A DNA stretch of 64,000 bases from Onishia taeanensis (GTDB taxonomy: Bacteria; Pseudomonadota; Gammaproteobacteria; Pseudomonadales; Halomonadaceae). The position numbers were made by a program, and so were the translations under genes. Where the stretch lies: contig NZ_QLSX01000011.1 of the NCBI RefSeq assembly GCF_003268885.1, forward strand, positions 1 through 64,000, read 5' to 3'. Positions 38,183 to 53,784 of the stretch are shown in pieces (within the stretch, counting starts at the first letter, position 1; every line of letters starts with the position of its first letter). Below the pieces are notes generated by a model. The model saw nothing but the letters and a program-made list of their open reading frames with translations. It did no database searches and had not been told where the DNA came from.

Positions 38183-40177
38183 TTAATGGCCGGCGGGGCC
38201 ACCCAGGGGGTCAGAGGGACGGCGACGCGGCTCGTCATCGTCCTCATCGGCGTCAGACGAGGTGTCCTTGTCGTCTTCTTTGCCGCTGGACTGATCGTCT
38301 GCGCTGGGCGCGCCGCCGATCGGCGAACCGCTGCCGCCGTCATCATCCCAATCCTTGGGCGGGCGCGGCGGGCGACCGTCCATGATGTCGGCGAGCTGGT
38401 CGGCGTCGATGGTCTCGAACTGCATCAGCGCTTCGGCCATGGCATCCAGCTTGTCGCGGTTGTCCTCGAGGATCTGCTTGGCTTGTGCATAGCAGCCATC
38501 GATGATGCGACGCACCTCGTGATCAAGCTTGGTGGTGGTATCGCCGGACTTGAACTTGCCGCCGCCCTGGCCACCGCCGCCGAGGAACTGATGCGACTCA
38601 TCCTCGTCGTACATGATCGGCCCCATCTCCTCGGACAGGCCCCACTTGGCCACCATGTTGTGGGCCAGCTCGGTGGCACGCTTGATGTCGTTGGAGGCGC
38701 CGGTGGTGACACCATTCGGACCCAGCGTCATTTCCTCGGCCAGCCGGCCGCCGAACAGCGAACAGATCTGACTGATGATCTGCTGACGGGACAGGCTATA
38801 ACGGTCTTCCTCGGGGAGGAACATGGTCACGCCCAGCGCCCGGCCACGGGGAATGATGGTGACCTTGTAGACCGGATCGTGCTCGGGCATCACCAAACCG
38901 ATGATGGCATGGCCGGACTCGTGGTAAGCGGTGTTGAGCTTTTCCTTGTCGGTCATGACCATCGACTTGCGCTCGGAGCCCATCATGATCTTGTCTTTGG
39001 CAAGATCGAGCTCTTCCATGCCCACCAAGCGCTTGTTGCGACGCGCGGCGAACAGGGCTGCCTCGTTGACCAGGTTGGCCAGGTCAGCGCCGGAGAAACC
39101 GGGAGTACCGCGGGCGATCAGCGACGGCTTGACGTCATCCGCCAGCGGCACCTTGCGCAGGTGGACGCCGAGGATATGCTCGCGGCCGCGGATGTCCGGC
39201 AGGCCGACAGTCACCTGACGGTCGAAGCGGCCCGGACGCAGCAGCGCCGGGTCGAGCACGTCGGGACGGTTGGTGGCGGCGATGACGATGACGCCTTCGT
39301 TGGCCTCGAAGCCGTCCATCTCGACCAGCAGCTGGTTCAGCGTCTGCTCGCGCTCATCATTGCCGCCGCCCATGCCGGCGCCACGCGAGCGGCCCACGGC
39401 ATCGATTTCATCGATGAAGATGATGCAGGGTGCCTGCTTCTTGGCCTGCTCGAACATGTCACGCACGCGGGACGCACCGACACCCACGAACATCTCGACG
39501 AAGTCGGAGCCAGAGATCGAGAAGAACGGCACCTTGGCCTCACCGGAAATGGACTTGGCGAGCAACGTCTTACCGGTACCCGGCGGGCCCACCATCAGCA
39601 CGCCGCGGGGAATGGTGCCCCCCAGGCGCTGGAACTTGGACGGGTCACGCAGGAAGTCGACCAGTTCTTCGACCTCCTCCTTGGCCTCGTCGCAGCCGGC
39701 GACATCGGCGAAAGTGGTCTTGATCTGATCCTGGGAGAGCAGCTTGGCCTTGGACTTGCCAAAGCTCATCGGCCCACCCTTGCCGCCGGCACCGCCCTGC
39801 ATCTGACGCATGAAGAACAGGAAGATGGCAAGGATGATCAGGATCGGGAAGCTGGCGATCAAGAGCCGCGTCCACAGGCTCTGCTCTTCGGGCTTCTTGC
39901 CGACCACGGTGACATCGTTGGCCAACAGATCATCCATCAGTTTGGGGTCTTGCGCAGACGGCCGAATGGTCTGGAAATCCGACCCGTCGGTGCGCTCACC
40001 GGTGATGGTATAGCCATCGATGGTGACCGTGCGGACCTGCTGGTTCTGCACCTGCTGGACGAACTGAGAGTAGTTCATCGTCTGCGGTGAGTTCTCGACA
40101 CTGAAGTTGTTGAACACCGTCAGCAGCACCGCCGCGATGACCAACCACAGGATCAGGTTCTTCGCCATATCATTCAA
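38183..40177 (-). CDS. ftsH: ATP-dependent zinc metalloprotease FtsH
   Basis: Membrane-bound hexameric AAA+ protease that degrades sigma32, LpxC and damaged membrane proteins. The 664-aa protein has two N-terminal membrane segments (about 5-20 and 107-122) around a periplasmic domain. The AAA module has Walker A GPPGTGKT and Walker [12 protein letters not shown], and the zinc site is HESGH. The tail is acidic and Gly-rich. I use the TTG at 40177, which has GAGGGT 6 nt upstream; the ATG at 40168 (MAKNLIL) is the alternative. Its expected substrate sigma32 would drive the dnaK/grpE promoters here. Confidence 0.95.
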   Translation of the reverse strand: MNDMAKNLILWLVIAAVLLTVFNNFSVENSPQTMNYSQFVQQVQNQQVRTVTIDGYTITGERTDGSDFQTIRPSAQDPKLMDDLLANDVTVVGKKPEEQSLWTRLLIASFPILIILAIFLFFMRQMQGGAGGKGGPMSFGKSKAKLLSQDQIKTTFADVAGCDEAKEEVEELVDFLRDPSKFQRLGGTIPRGVLMVGPPGTGKTLLAKSISGEAKVPFFSISGSDFVEMFVGVGASRVRDMFEQAKKQAPCIIFIDEIDAVGRSRGAGMGGGNDEREQTLNQLLVEMDGFEANEGVIVIAATNRPDVLDPALLRPGRFDRQVTVGLPDIRGREHILGVHLRKVPLADDVKPSLIARGTPGFSGADLANLVNEAALFAARRNKRLVGMEELDLAKDKIMMGSERKSMVMTDKEKLNTAYHESGHAIIGLVMPEHDPVYKVTIIPRGRALGVTMFLPEEDRYSLSRQQIISQICSLFGGRLAEEMTLGPNGVTTGASNDIKRATELAHNMVAKWGLSEEMGPIMYDEDESHQFLGGGGQGGGKFKSGDTTTKLDHEVRRIIDGCYAQAKQILEDNRDKLDAMAEALMQFETIDADQLADIMDGRPPRPPKDWDDDGGSGSPIGGAPSADDQSSGKEDDKDTSSDADEDDDEPRRRPSDPLGGPAGH

Positions 40178-40382
40178 GGGAATACCCTCATTGCTGAAAT
40201 CAAACTGCCAACGTGGTTATGCATTCGACACTACAGGAGCCCAGCGCGTTCAACCACCCGACGCCAGCGTCGATCAGCATCGCACACTCGACAGTACGTG
40301 TCCGTACATGAGAACCATAGCCAATCGCTATGAAGGGCGACGGCACCCTGCCCTCGCCCAAGCGGTGCAACCCTAAAGGGGA

Positions 40383-41045
40383 TCAGCCGCGAAAACCGTC
40401 CGCCAGCAGGTAGACTTCCCGAGAACGCGCCCGGGAGGCCTCCGGCTTGCGGGTCATGACCTTGGTGAAGCTGCCGCGCAATTCCTTGAGGTAGGCATCG
40501 AAGCCCTCGCCCTGGAAGACCTTGGCCAGGAACCGACCGCCAGGTGACAGCGTCTGGCGAGCCAGATCAAGGGCCAGCTCGACCAGATACATCGCCTGAG
40601 GCTGATCGATCGCGGCCATACCACTCATATTGGGGGCCATGTCAGACATAACAAGGTCTACGCGCCGCTCGCCGAGGGTTTCGAGGATTGCCTCAAGCAC
40701 CGAATCCTCGGTGAAATCGCCCTGGTGGAAGGTAACGTCGGCCAGGGCATCCATCTCGAGGATGTCGGAAGCGATCACCAGACCGCGCTCACCGACCTTT
40801 TCGGCGGCGACCTGACTCCAACCGCCGGGGGCCGCCCCCAGGTCAATGACCGTCATGCCTGGCTTGAAAAGCTTGTCCTTGGCATCCAGCTCGAGCAGCT
40901 TATAGCTCGCCCGGCTGCGATAGCCATCCTGCCAGGAGCGTTGCACGTACTGGTCGTCGAAGTGTTCTTTGAGCCAGTTACCGCTGGTCTTGCTGGCCTG
41001 GCCACCACGTGACCCGGCACTCTTGGAGCTGGTGGAGCGTGCCAC
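40383..41045 (-). CDS. rlmE: 23S rRNA (uridine(2552)-2'-O)-methyltransferase
   Basis: Methylates U2552 in the ribosomal A-loop, a late 50S assembly step. The 220-aa protein has [12 protein letters not shown], the SAM motif [25 protein letters not shown] and [11 protein letters not shown], carrying the K-D-K-E catalytic residues. The start is a GTG (41045) after AGGTGATGAC. It sits directly upstream of ftsH, as in E. coli, and is divergent from yhbY. Confidence 0.94.
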   Translation of the reverse strand: MARSTSSKSAGSRGGQASKTSGNWLKEHFDDQYVQRSWQDGYRSRASYKLLELDAKDKLFKPGMTVIDLGAAPGGWSQVAAEKVGERGLVIASDILEMDALADVTFHQGDFTEDSVLEAILETLGERRVDLVMSDMAPNMSGMAAIDQPQAMYLVELALDLARQTLSPGGRFLAKVFQGEGFDAYLKELRGSFTKVMTRKPEASRARSREVYLLADGFRG

Positions 41046-41099
41046 GTCATCACCTGAAATGCTTGGGGAATCGAATAACTAGAGGGGACCGGTCGCTTG

Positions 41100-41170
41100 G
41101 CTTTCGCGGAGACAGTGTTTTCGCAAAGACCAACGTTTTCGCAAAGGCCAACGCTTTCGCAAAGACCAAC
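41100..41170 (+). repeat. 18-bp tandem repeat between rlmE and yhbY
   Basis: Three near-identical 18-bp units (GTTTTCGCAAAGACCAAC type) occupy 41117-41134, 41135-41152 and 41153-41170, with a degenerate fourth at 41100-41116. The unit is six codons, so the frame upstream of yhbY stays open through it (SQRPT-type repeats). I think it is non-coding because yhbY has a better start at 41232. Confidence 0.8.
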
Positions 41171-41231
41171 TTCCACGTACCATGGCCTGTTCAGTACAAT
41201 CTGTCAGCACAACCGGAACGATCAAGATATC

Positions 41232-41558
41232 ATGAGCTTGTCACAGGCACAAAAGAAAGCACTGCGCAGCATCGGCCATCACCTCAACCCGGTCGTGACC
41301 GTCTCCGAGAACGGCATCTCTGAGGGCGTGCTGGCGGAACTCGACCGCGCCCTGGGCGACCATGAGCTGATCAAGGTCAAGCTTGCCATCCCCGAGCGCG
41401 ACGACCGCGCCGCCGTCATCGATGAGCTGACCAAGGCCTCTCGCGCCATCAACGTGCAGAGCATCGGCAAGATGGTGCTGCTCTATCGCGCCAACCCCAA
41501 GGCCAACCCGAAGCTCTCCAACATCAAGCGCTTCGAGGAACATCACGGCCGTCGCTAG
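41232..41558 (+). CDS. yhbY: YhbY family ribosome assembly RNA-binding protein
   Basis: CRS1-YhbY domain protein that associates with pre-50S particles. The 108-aa protein starts MSLSQAQKKALRSIGHHLNPVV and has the GxxG loop region VSENGISEGVLAEL, LIKVKLAIPERDDR and a C-terminal GKMVLLYRANPK. I chose the ATG at 41232 as the family N-terminus; the frame extends upstream through the tandem repeats. It is divergent from rlmE, as in E. coli, and ends at a strong terminator. Confidence 0.93.
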   Translation: MSLSQAQKKALRSIGHHLNPVVTVSENGISEGVLAELDRALGDHELIKVKLAIPERDDRAAVIDELTKASRAINVQSIGKMVLLYRANPKANPKLSNIKRFEEHHGRR

Positions 41559-41596
41559 ACCAGGGCCCGGCGGGCGCTTCTCGCCCAACGCCGCAT

Positions 41597-41629
41597 AAAA
41601 AAGCCCGCGACAGTGTCGCGGGCTTTTTT
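41597..41629 (+). terminator. Bidirectional terminator between yhbY and greA
   Basis: GCCCGCGAC and its complement form a stem with an A6 run before and a T6 run after, so it works on both strands for the convergent yhbY and greA transcripts. Confidence 0.9.
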
Positions 41630-41651
41630 GTGGCTGTTCCCTGGCTCTCTT

Positions 41652-41690
41652 GGTGACGGGCTCTGGTGACGGGCTCTGGTGACGAGCCTT
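41652..41690 (+). repeat. 13-bp tandem repeat downstream of greA
   Basis: GGTGACGGGCTCT is repeated twice exactly (41652-41664, 41665-41677), then once imperfectly (41678-41690). More GTGACCGG-like fragments follow to about 41720. No gene is supported here. Confidence 0.7.
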
Positions 41691-41772
41691 GCTGACCGGC
41701 CTCTCGTGACCGGTTTGAGGCCTGGCCCCTGTGCCGAGGGGCCGCCCCAGAGCTCACGATCAGGTCCTGAGA

Positions 41773-42245
41773 TCAGAGGTGTTCGACGCTACCGATCTCG
41801 TACTCGACCTCTCCGCCGGGGGTCTTGACCACCACCACGTCGCTTTCCTCCTTGCCGATCAGGGCACGGGCGATCGGGGATGTGACCGAGATCTTGCCAG
41901 ACTTGATGTCGGCTTCGTCCTCGCCAACGATCCGATAGCGCACTTCCTCGTCGTTATCCAGATTGATCAGCTCGACGGTCACGCCGAAGATCACCTTGCC
42001 GGTCTTGGGCAGCTTGGTGACGTCGATCACCTGAGAGCTCGAGAGCTTGCCCTCGATCTCCTGGATGCGACCTTCGATAAATCCCTGCTGCTCACGAGCG
42101 GCATGGTATTCGGCGTTTTCCTTGAGATCGCCGTGTTCACGGGCCTCGGCGATGGCGGCGATCACCTGGGGGCGCTCCACGCTCTTGAGCTGTTCAAGCT
42201 CTTGTCGCAGGCTCTGCTCGCCGGCCACGGTCATCGGGACCTTGT

Positions 42246-42249
<4 letters not shown>
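41773..42249 (-). CDS. greA: Transcription elongation factor GreA
   Basis: Rescues backtracked RNA polymerase by stimulating transcript cleavage. The 158-aa protein has an N-terminal coiled coil whose tip bears the catalytic acidic residues in [13 protein letters not shown]. The C-terminal FKBP-like domain has VFGVTVELI-type strands ([18 protein letters not shown]) and [14 protein letters not shown]. Its ATG overlaps the carB stop (ATGA), so it is the last gene of carA-carB-greA. Confidence 0.96.
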
Positions 42250-45476
<3,227 letters not shown>

Positions 45477-45531
45477 GACGTTTCCCGCAAAAAAAAGGTG
45501 ACAGACGACGGCGCGATCGAGCAGGGACCGC

Positions 45532-46677
45532 CTAGCGGCGGGCCTGCATCAGGGCAACGAACTTGTCGAACAGCGGCGCGACATCGCGCGGGCCGGGGCT
45601 CGCTTCGGGGTGACCCTGGAAGCTGAATGCCGGACGGTCGGTGCGCTCGATGCCCTGCAGCGAGCCATCGAACAGCGAGCGATGGGTGGCGCGCAGCGTG
45701 GCCGGCAGGCTCGCCTCGTCGGCGGCAAAGCCGTGGTTCTGGCTGGTGATCATCACCTGCCCGGTTTCCAGGTCCTGGACCGGATGGTTGGCGCCGTGGT
45801 GGCCAAACTTCATCTTGGCGGTCTTGGCGCCGCTGGCCAGCGCCAGCAGCTGATGGCCCAGGCAGATGCCGAACACCGGAAGCTCGGTGTCGACAATCTC
45901 GCGGATCGCAGTGATTGCATAGTCGCAGGGCTCGGGGTCACCCGGGCCGTTGGCCAGGAAGACGCCATCCGGGTTGAGCGCCAGCACCTCGGCGGCCGGG
46001 GTCTGGGCCGGCACCACGGTCAGGCGACAGCCACGAGAGGCCAGCATGCGCAGAATGTTGCGCTTGACGCCGAAGTCGTAGGCGACCACATGGAAGGGAC
46101 GCTCGTGGGTGGAGGTATCGGCGTAACCCTGACCCAGGGTCCACTCGCCTTCGCTCCACTCATAGGGGCTCTGACAGGACACCACCTTGGCCAGATCCAT
46201 GCCCTTGAGGCCCGGGAAAGCCTTGGCCGCGGCCAGGGCACGCTCGACGGCGTCATCGCCCTCGGCATCCGCGCCGGCCAGGATGGCGCCGTTCTGGGCC
46301 CCCTTGTCACGCAGGATGCGGGTCAGCCGACGCGTATCGATGTCGGCGATGCCGAGCACGTTCTGGCTTCTCAGGTAGTCATCGAGGCGCTGCTCGCTGC
46401 GAAAGTTGCTGGCCAGCAGCGGCAGATCGCGAATCACCAGACCGGCGGCGGCGATGGCGCCGGATTCGACGTCTTCTGAGTTGATGCCGGTGTTGCCGAT
46501 GTGGGGATAGGTGAGGGTGACGATCTGTCGGGTGTAGGAGGGGTCGGTGAGAATTTCTTGGTAACCGGTCATGGCGGTATTGAACACCACTTCACCGCTG
46601 GTTTGCCCATCGGCGCCGATCGCAGTGCCGTGGAAAACGCTGCCATCTTCCAAGGCCAATATCGCGGGTTTGTTCAA
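45532..46677 (-). CDS. carA: Carbamoyl-phosphate synthase small subunit
   Basis: Glutamine amidotransferase that feeds ammonia to CarB. The 381-aa protein has the N-terminal CPSase domain ([15 protein letters not shown]) and a C-terminal class I amidotransferase domain with ANGPGDP, the nucleophile in GICLGHQLL and the His in [11 protein letters not shown]. The start is a TTG (46677) preceded by GGGAGGAAG at good spacing; no better ATG exists. carB follows after 55 bp. Confidence 0.95.
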   Translation of the reverse strand: MNKPAILALEDGSVFHGTAIGADGQTSGEVVFNTAMTGYQEILTDPSYTRQIVTLTYPHIGNTGINSEDVESGAIAAAGLVIRDLPLLASNFRSEQRLDDYLRSQNVLGIADIDTRRLTRILRDKGAQNGAILAGADAEGDDAVERALAAAKAFPGLKGMDLAKVVSCQSPYEWSEGEWTLGQGYADTSTHERPFHVVAYDFGVKRNILRMLASRGCRLTVVPAQTPAAEVLALNPDGVFLANGPGDPEPCDYAITAIREIVDTELPVFGICLGHQLLALASGAKTAKMKFGHHGANHPVQDLETGQVMITSQNHGFAADEASLPATLRATHRSLFDGSLQGIERTDRPAFSFQGHPEASPGPRDVAPLFDKFVALMQARR

Positions 46678-46989
46678 CGCAACTTCCTCCCATGCTCAGG
46701 AGACCGTCAGGGGCAACGGCCTCATCGTCCGACGACTGGTGTGCTTTTATGGCGGCGGGCGCTGCCGGCGGCTCGTAAAAAAGCGGGACGAAACCCGGAG
46801 AACCGGTTTCATCCCGCTTGTTGTCATTCGCTCTACATGCCTGCTGGGGCGATTCGCTACAAGCGAGGTGCGATCCGCTACAAGCGTGGCAACATCGCCC
46901 GGCCAAAAAATTTGATCAATGTTACCGGAATCACTGCCCAACGGCTAGCCCTTTGGTCCAATGGACGCCGTGCACCGGGCAGGTTCGCG
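46678..46989 (-). other. Gap between dapB and carA: dapB terminator, short tandem repeat, presumed carA promoter
   Basis: This 312-bp gap holds a terminator for dapB (46775-46818). It also holds a 21-bp direct repeat, two copies of GAT(T/C)CGCTACAAGCG(A/T)GG at 46850-46888. The carA promoter and leader should lie at 46678-46770, but no clear -35/-10 or arginine-type operator stands out. No gene is supported. Confidence 0.6.
46775..46818 (-). terminator. dapB terminator
   Basis: An imperfect 15-bp stem (AAGCGGGA-c-GAAACC with GGTTTC-a-TCCCGCTT) is followed on the minus strand by TTTTTACG. Confidence 0.8.
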
Positions 46990-47970
<981 letters not shown>

Positions 47971-47990
47971 TCACCCCACCGGACGCCACC

Positions 47991-49079
47991 ATGTCTCGCC
48001 CCCCGTTGCCATACTGGCCTGTCTCGGGCCTTCACTCAGCCCCTCGAGCATGCGCTCGCCCGGTGACCCGATGCCTGCTGCGCATTGCCGTCTGGCTGCT
48101 GCCCGTCATGATCGCCCTCGCCCTCGTGCCCCTGAGCTGTGCAGGCGGCGTCAGCCCGACCCAGCTGGCCCCGCCAACCGGCGTGTCACGCCAGGGCATC
48201 GAGGAGTGCGGCACCCTCAAACTGCCCTCCGAATGGCAATCTGAGGAGCAGGGTGGCGCGTCTTTGAACGGCACGTCTCTTAACGGCACGGCGCTGGGCG
48301 GCCTCTCGGCGCTGGGCTGGGACAGCGACGCCCAGCTGCTCTACCTGTTATCCGATCGTGGCCAGCTGTACCAGGCGCGCCTCGACTTCACGGCCGACAA
48401 GCTCAGCGGTTTCACCCTGCTTGCCTCCCTGCCCCTCAAGGATGCCGATGGTCAGCCGCTCGAAGACGACGCGGCGGATGCCGAATCGCTGATCATCGAA
48501 GGCGGCGCCAACGGGATTGATGGCGACGCCACCCTGCTGGTCGGCTTCGAGCGCGAACACCGCCTACAACGCTTCACTCCCGACGGCCAGCCAGTGGGGC
48601 AGCCCATGCGGCCAGCGGGCTTCGAGGGCGCCGACTTCAATGCTGGCGCCGAGGCCCTCGCCGTCGACCGTCGCGAGGGCCTGATCGTCGGCCTGGAAGG
48701 CCCGCCTGCCGACATGCCTGCGGGCACCACACGCCTGTTCGCCCCCGCAAGCGGTCGACAGTGGCGCTACCCCTTGGCGCCGGAAGCCGGTAGCGGCCTG
48801 ACGGCGCTGGAAGGGAACGGCGACACCCTGCTGGCTCTGGAGCGCGCCTTCGCGCCACCGGCGCCGCTGGTGATCAGCCTGCGCCGGGTGCGCCTGACCG
48901 ACAGCGGGGTGGCCGAGGTCGAGACCGTCGCTCGCCTCTCCAGCGGCGAGGGCTGGCGGCTCGATAACTTCGAAGGCCTGACACGGCTCGACAATGGCCG
49001 CTTCCTGATGGTCAGCGACGACAACTTCATCATGCTGCAGACGACGTTGCTCAGTTGCTTCTCGCTGCCCACCGACTGA
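47991..49079 (+). CDS. Secreted phytase-like (esterase-like) beta-propeller protein
   Basis: Likely a member of the esterase-like activity of phytase family, a beta-propeller domain with uncertain substrates. The 362-aa protein has a hydrophobic N-terminal stretch near residues 30-50 (IAVWLLPVMIALALVPLSC), possibly a lipoprotein or signal sequence. Then come family motifs LGWDSDAQLLYLLSDRG, AESLIIE, EGLTRLDNGRFLMVSDDNF and the terminal LL-F strand. The start is uncertain; a GTG at 48063 would shorten the N-terminus. Its 3' end overlaps the convergent transporter by 29 bp. It belongs to an accessory block between dapB and dnaJ. Confidence 0.7.
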   Translation: MSRPPLPYWPVSGLHSAPRACARPVTRCLLRIAVWLLPVMIALALVPLSCAGGVSPTQLAPPTGVSRQGIEECGTLKLPSEWQSEEQGGASLNGTSLNGTALGGLSALGWDSDAQLLYLLSDRGQLYQARLDFTADKLSGFTLLASLPLKDADGQPLEDDAADAESLIIEGGANGIDGDATLLVGFEREHRLQRFTPDGQPVGQPMRPAGFEGADFNAGAEALAVDRREGLIVGLEGPPADMPAGTTRLFAPASGRQWRYPLAPEAGSGLTALEGNGDTLLALERAFAPPAPLVISLRRVRLTDSGVAEVETVARLSSGEGWRLDNFEGLTRLDNGRFLMVSDDNFIMLQTTLLSCFSLPTD

Positions 49080-49971
49080 GGACATCCTCACGCCACAGCC
49101 ATACCATCGCCGCCAGTACCAGTACGCTACCGGGCAGCCACTCCCAGCCAAGCCGGTCGGGTGTCTGAAGAAACAGCAGTAGCATCGACACGAAGGGCAC
49201 CAGGTAGCCGTAGGCGGTGACGGCAGCGGGGGTGAGCACCGCGGTCGCCCGCTGCTGCAGCCAGAAGGTCACGGCGCTGGAGAAGAGCCCCAGGTAGATC
49301 ACCACCAGGGCATCCCTGAGGCGCATCGTGGATAGCGCCGCGACGGGCTCGACCACAAGGCCCAGGGCGCCGACCAAGCCCCCACCCAGCGCCAGGCTCC
49401 AGAAGGTGCGCACCGCCGCCGAGGTCGACAGCCACCCCCGGGCAAGCCCCCATTTCGAGAGCACCGGATAGAGCGCACTGGCCATGCAACCGAGCAGAAA
49501 CACCGCTTCGCCGCGCCCAAAGACGACACCGAGGCTGGCACTGTCCTGACTTCCGGCCTCGACAAACGCCAGCAACAGCGCACCGGCGGCGCCCAGGGCA
49601 AGGATCAGTGGAAGCCGCCAGCCGCGGCGCTCAAGCCCTGCCGCGAGGCCAAACAGGAAGGCCAACAGCGGCACACTGACGAACAGCGTGGCCATCGACA
49701 GCGCCGTCGCATGATTCGCCGCCCAGAACATGGCCGTAAAGAATCCCGCGAGACACAGCCCCATCAGCCCATAAAGCAGCCAGGCGGCGCCGTCGGGCCA
49801 GCGATCCGGCGCTCGCCTGGCCAGCCCCCAGAGTGCCAGCGCCGCTACCGTAAAGCGCAGGGCGGTCAGCAACATCGGCGGCAGGTCGGCGCCGATCAGC
49901 CCCACCGCGGGAAACGACAGGCCTACCAGCAGCGCCCACAACAGCAGGCCGAGATGGGCCTTGAGGATCAC
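49051..49971 (-). CDS. DMT superfamily (EamA) transporter
   Basis: A 306-aa membrane protein with about ten helices in two EamA repeats, as in drug/metabolite exporters. Repeat landmarks are LRFTVAALALWGL and ALSMATLFVSVPLLAFLFG in the first half, and AVTAYGYLVPFVSMLL in the second. The substrate cannot be predicted. The start appears to be a GTG (49971) with a weak ribosome-binding site, 13 bp after the DUF2218 gene, so the two are probably co-transcribed. It overlaps the convergent phytase-like gene by 29 bp. Confidence 0.82.
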   Translation of the reverse strand: MILKAHLGLLLWALLVGLSFPAVGLIGADLPPMLLTALRFTVAALALWGLARRAPDRWPDGAAWLLYGLMGLCLAGFFTAMFWAANHATALSMATLFVSVPLLAFLFGLAAGLERRGWRLPLILALGAAGALLLAFVEAGSQDSASLGVVFGRGEAVFLLGCMASALYPVLSKWGLARGWLSTSAAVRTFWSLALGGGLVGALGLVVEPVAALSTMRLRDALVVIYLGLFSSAVTFWLQQRATAVLTPAAVTAYGYLVPFVSMLLLFLQTPDRLGWEWLPGSVLVLAAMVWLWREDVLSRWAARSN

Positions 49972-49984
49972 GGAGTGCGCCTGC

Positions 49985-50266
49985 TCAGTTTTCCCAGACC
50001 ATCTTCAGCGGCTCATCGCCGGCCATGCGCTCCAGGTGGCTCGCCACCACGCCCTCGAGCGTATCGAGACTCTCGACATCCAGCGCCTCGACGGCCACTC
50101 GCAGGTGCGTGGCATCGGCTTCCATCAGGCAGGTGCCGGCGTCGAAATGGACACGGCCATGGCCCTCTTCGTGCTCGACTTGGAACTTGTGCGCCCAGTG
50201 CTTGCACAGGCGATTGATCAGCTTGGCCCCGGACTCGGTGGGAATTTCGGTACGTGAAATGGGCAT
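49985..50266 (-). CDS. DUF2218 protein
   Basis: A 93-aa soluble protein matching the DUF2218 pattern: an N-terminal helix with HWAHKFQVEHEEGHGRVHF, then CLMEADATHLRVAVEA and a C-terminal VASHLERMA helix. His, Glu and one Cys near the centre could bind metal, but no function is known. In other genomes members are often found near iron or siderophore genes; nothing of that kind is adjacent here. It leads a two-gene unit with the DMT transporter. Confidence 0.78.
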   Translation of the reverse strand: MPISRTEIPTESGAKLINRLCKHWAHKFQVEHEEGHGRVHFDAGTCLMEADATHLRVAVEALDVESLDTLEGVVASHLERMAGDEPLKMVWEN

Positions 50267-50362
50267 GACGGTATCCTCGAGGGTAAAAGGCGGGAGGGGT
50301 CGGTTCTTCCAACAGACTATCTACGAACCCCGGGCTTGCGCCAGGGTGAAAGCCTGATAATG

Positions 50363-50399
50363 AAAAGGCCCCCGCCATTCGAGATGACGAGGGCCTTTT
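50363..50399 (-). terminator. dnaJ terminator
   Basis: A long imperfect stem (AAAAGGCCC with GGGCCTTTT, plus further inner pairs) is followed on the minus strand by a short T-run TTTTCATT, just after the dnaJ stop. Confidence 0.7.
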
Positions 50400-50424
50400 C
50401 CATCACAGCCGGCTTCGAGAGGCC

Positions 50425-51564
50425 TTACGGCTTCATGTCCTCGAAGAACCTTTTCACGCCGTCGAAGAAGCTGGTCTTCTTCGGCGAGTGATGGTTGTTG
50501 CTGCCTTCCAGGCTGTCCTGGAACTGGCGCAGCAGGTCTTTCTGGTCGTCGCTGAGCTTGACCGGGGTCTCCAGCACGACCTTGCACAGCAGGTCGCCAG
50601 CGGGGCCGCCGCGCACCGGCTTGACGCCCTTGCCACGCATGCGGAACAGCTTGCCGGTCTGGGTCTCGGCGGGAATCTTCAGCTTGACCCGGCCGTTCAG
50701 GGTCGGCACTTCGAGCTCACCGCCAAGGGCGGCATCGACGAAGTTGATCGGCACTTCGCACAGCAGATCACGACCGTCGCGGCGGAAGATCTTGTGCGGC
50801 TTGATCGCCACCTGTACGTAGAGATCGCCGGGCGGACCACCGTTGATGCCGGCCTCGCCCTCGGCGTTGAGGCGAATGCGATCGCCGGTATCGACGCCTG
50901 CGGGAATCTTCACCGACAGGGTGCGGGTCTCGCGCACGCGACCTTCGCCATGACACTCGTGGCAGGGCACCTTGATCTGCTGGCCGCTGCCATGACAGGT
51001 CGGACAGGTCTGCTGCACGGCGAAGAAGCCCTGCTGCATGCGCACCTGGCCGTGACCGGCACAGGTCGGGCAGGTTTCCTTGGTGGAACCGGGCTCGGCA
51101 CCGCCACCGTCACAGCGACCGCATTCGACATGGCGCGGCACGCGGATATCCACCGAGGTACCGGCCACCGCATCCTCGAGGTCGAGCTCAAGGTTGTAGC
51201 GCAGGTCGGAACCACGCTGCGGGGCGTTCGGGTGGCGTCGACCACCGCCGCCGCCGAAGATGTCGCCGAACACGTCGCCGAAGATGTCGCTGAAGCCGCC
51301 GGCACCGGCGCCGCCGCCGAAGCCACCGCCGGCCTGGCCATCGACACCGGCATGGCCGAACTGGTCGTAGGCCGCGCGCTTATCGGCGTCGCTCAGAACC
51401 TCGTAGGCCTCGGAGACCTCCTGGAACTTCTGCTGCGCGCCTTCGTCATCCGGATTACGGTCCGGGTGAAACTTCTGGGCGAGGCGTCGGTAGGCCTTCT
51501 TGACCTCTTTCTGGTCGGCCCCGCGCTCGACGCCCAGAACTTCATAGTAATCACGTTTGGACAT
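50425..51564 (-). CDS. dnaJ: Chaperone protein DnaJ
   Basis: Hsp40 co-chaperone that delivers substrates to DnaK and stimulates its ATPase. The 379-aa type I protein has the J domain with the HPD motif ([10 protein letters not shown]), a Gly/Phe-rich region (about 75-110), and four CxxCxGxG zinc motifs (about 145-210). The C-terminal substrate-binding domains follow. It lies 92 bp downstream of dnaK on the same strand, with a hairpin between. Confidence 0.97.
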   Translation of the reverse strand: MSKRDYYEVLGVERGADQKEVKKAYRRLAQKFHPDRNPDDEGAQQKFQEVSEAYEVLSDADKRAAYDQFGHAGVDGQAGGGFGGGAGAGGFSDIFGDVFGDIFGGGGGRRHPNAPQRGSDLRYNLELDLEDAVAGTSVDIRVPRHVECGRCDGGGAEPGSTKETCPTCAGHGQVRMQQGFFAVQQTCPTCHGSGQQIKVPCHECHGEGRVRETRTLSVKIPAGVDTGDRIRLNAEGEAGINGGPPGDLYVQVAIKPHKIFRRDGRDLLCEVPINFVDAALGGELEVPTLNGRVKLKIPAETQTGKLFRMRGKGVKPVRGGPAGDLLCKVVLETPVKLSDDQKDLLRQFQDSLEGSNNHHSPKKTSFFDGVKRFFEDMKP

Positions 51565-51604
51565 GGGTCTGTCCGCCTCCGTAGCGACAGTGCGGAAACA
51601 CCAA

Positions 51605-51625
51605 CGCGGGAGTCAGGCTCCCGCG
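51605..51625 (-). terminator. Hairpin between dnaK and dnaJ (attenuator?)
   Basis: CGCGGGAG and CTCCCGCG form an 8-bp stem with a 5-nt loop; the minus-strand tail TTGGTGTTTCC is partly T-rich. It could reduce dnaJ relative to dnaK. Confidence 0.5.
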
Positions 51626-51656
51626 CTGGCGTCATCCGTCATTCAGATGTCGTGGT

Positions 51657-53582
<1,926 letters not shown>

Positions 53583-53648
53583 AGGAAATCCTCGAAAAGT
53601 CGTTGCTTTGATTCGTTACTCGCGACAAATGCCGCGGGGTTGTCGTCT

Positions 53649-53676
53649 ATGTGGGGGCCGCTGAGATCATTTCAAG
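53649..53676 (-). promoter_or_regulatory. Heat-shock (sigma32) promoter of dnaK
   Basis: The minus strand reads CTTGAA (53671-53676), a 14-nt spacer and CCCCACAT (53649-53656), close to the sigma32 consensus CTTGAA-N13-15-CCCCATNT. The predicted start leaves a leader of about 60 nt before dnaK. Confidence 0.75.
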
Positions 53677-53748
53677 CCCTATTTTTGACGACCTATCCTG
53701 TTTTACTGACGTAGATGTTGCTGACGTCTTTATTTCTGCCTTGGCTAG

Positions 53749-53782
53749 GCGGGCGCACCCCAAGCAGGGGGCGCCTGCCCGC
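53749..53782 (-). terminator. GC-rich hairpin after grpE
   Basis: An imperfect long stem (GCGGGCGCACCCC with GGGGGCGCCTGCCCGC) begins 2 nt past the grpE stop. No T-tract follows on the minus strand, so partial read-through into dnaK is likely. Confidence 0.45.
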
Positions 53783-53784
53783 GA

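Noticed and set aside
38105-40090. 661-codon open frame antisense to ftsH
   Set aside because: Opposite a gene with complete AAA and HExGH motifs. The frame crosses the ftsH terminator, so it is an artefact of GC-rich codon usage.
41100-41170. 18-bp repeats as a CRISPR array
   Set aside because: Units are contiguous without spacers, and no cas genes are nearby.
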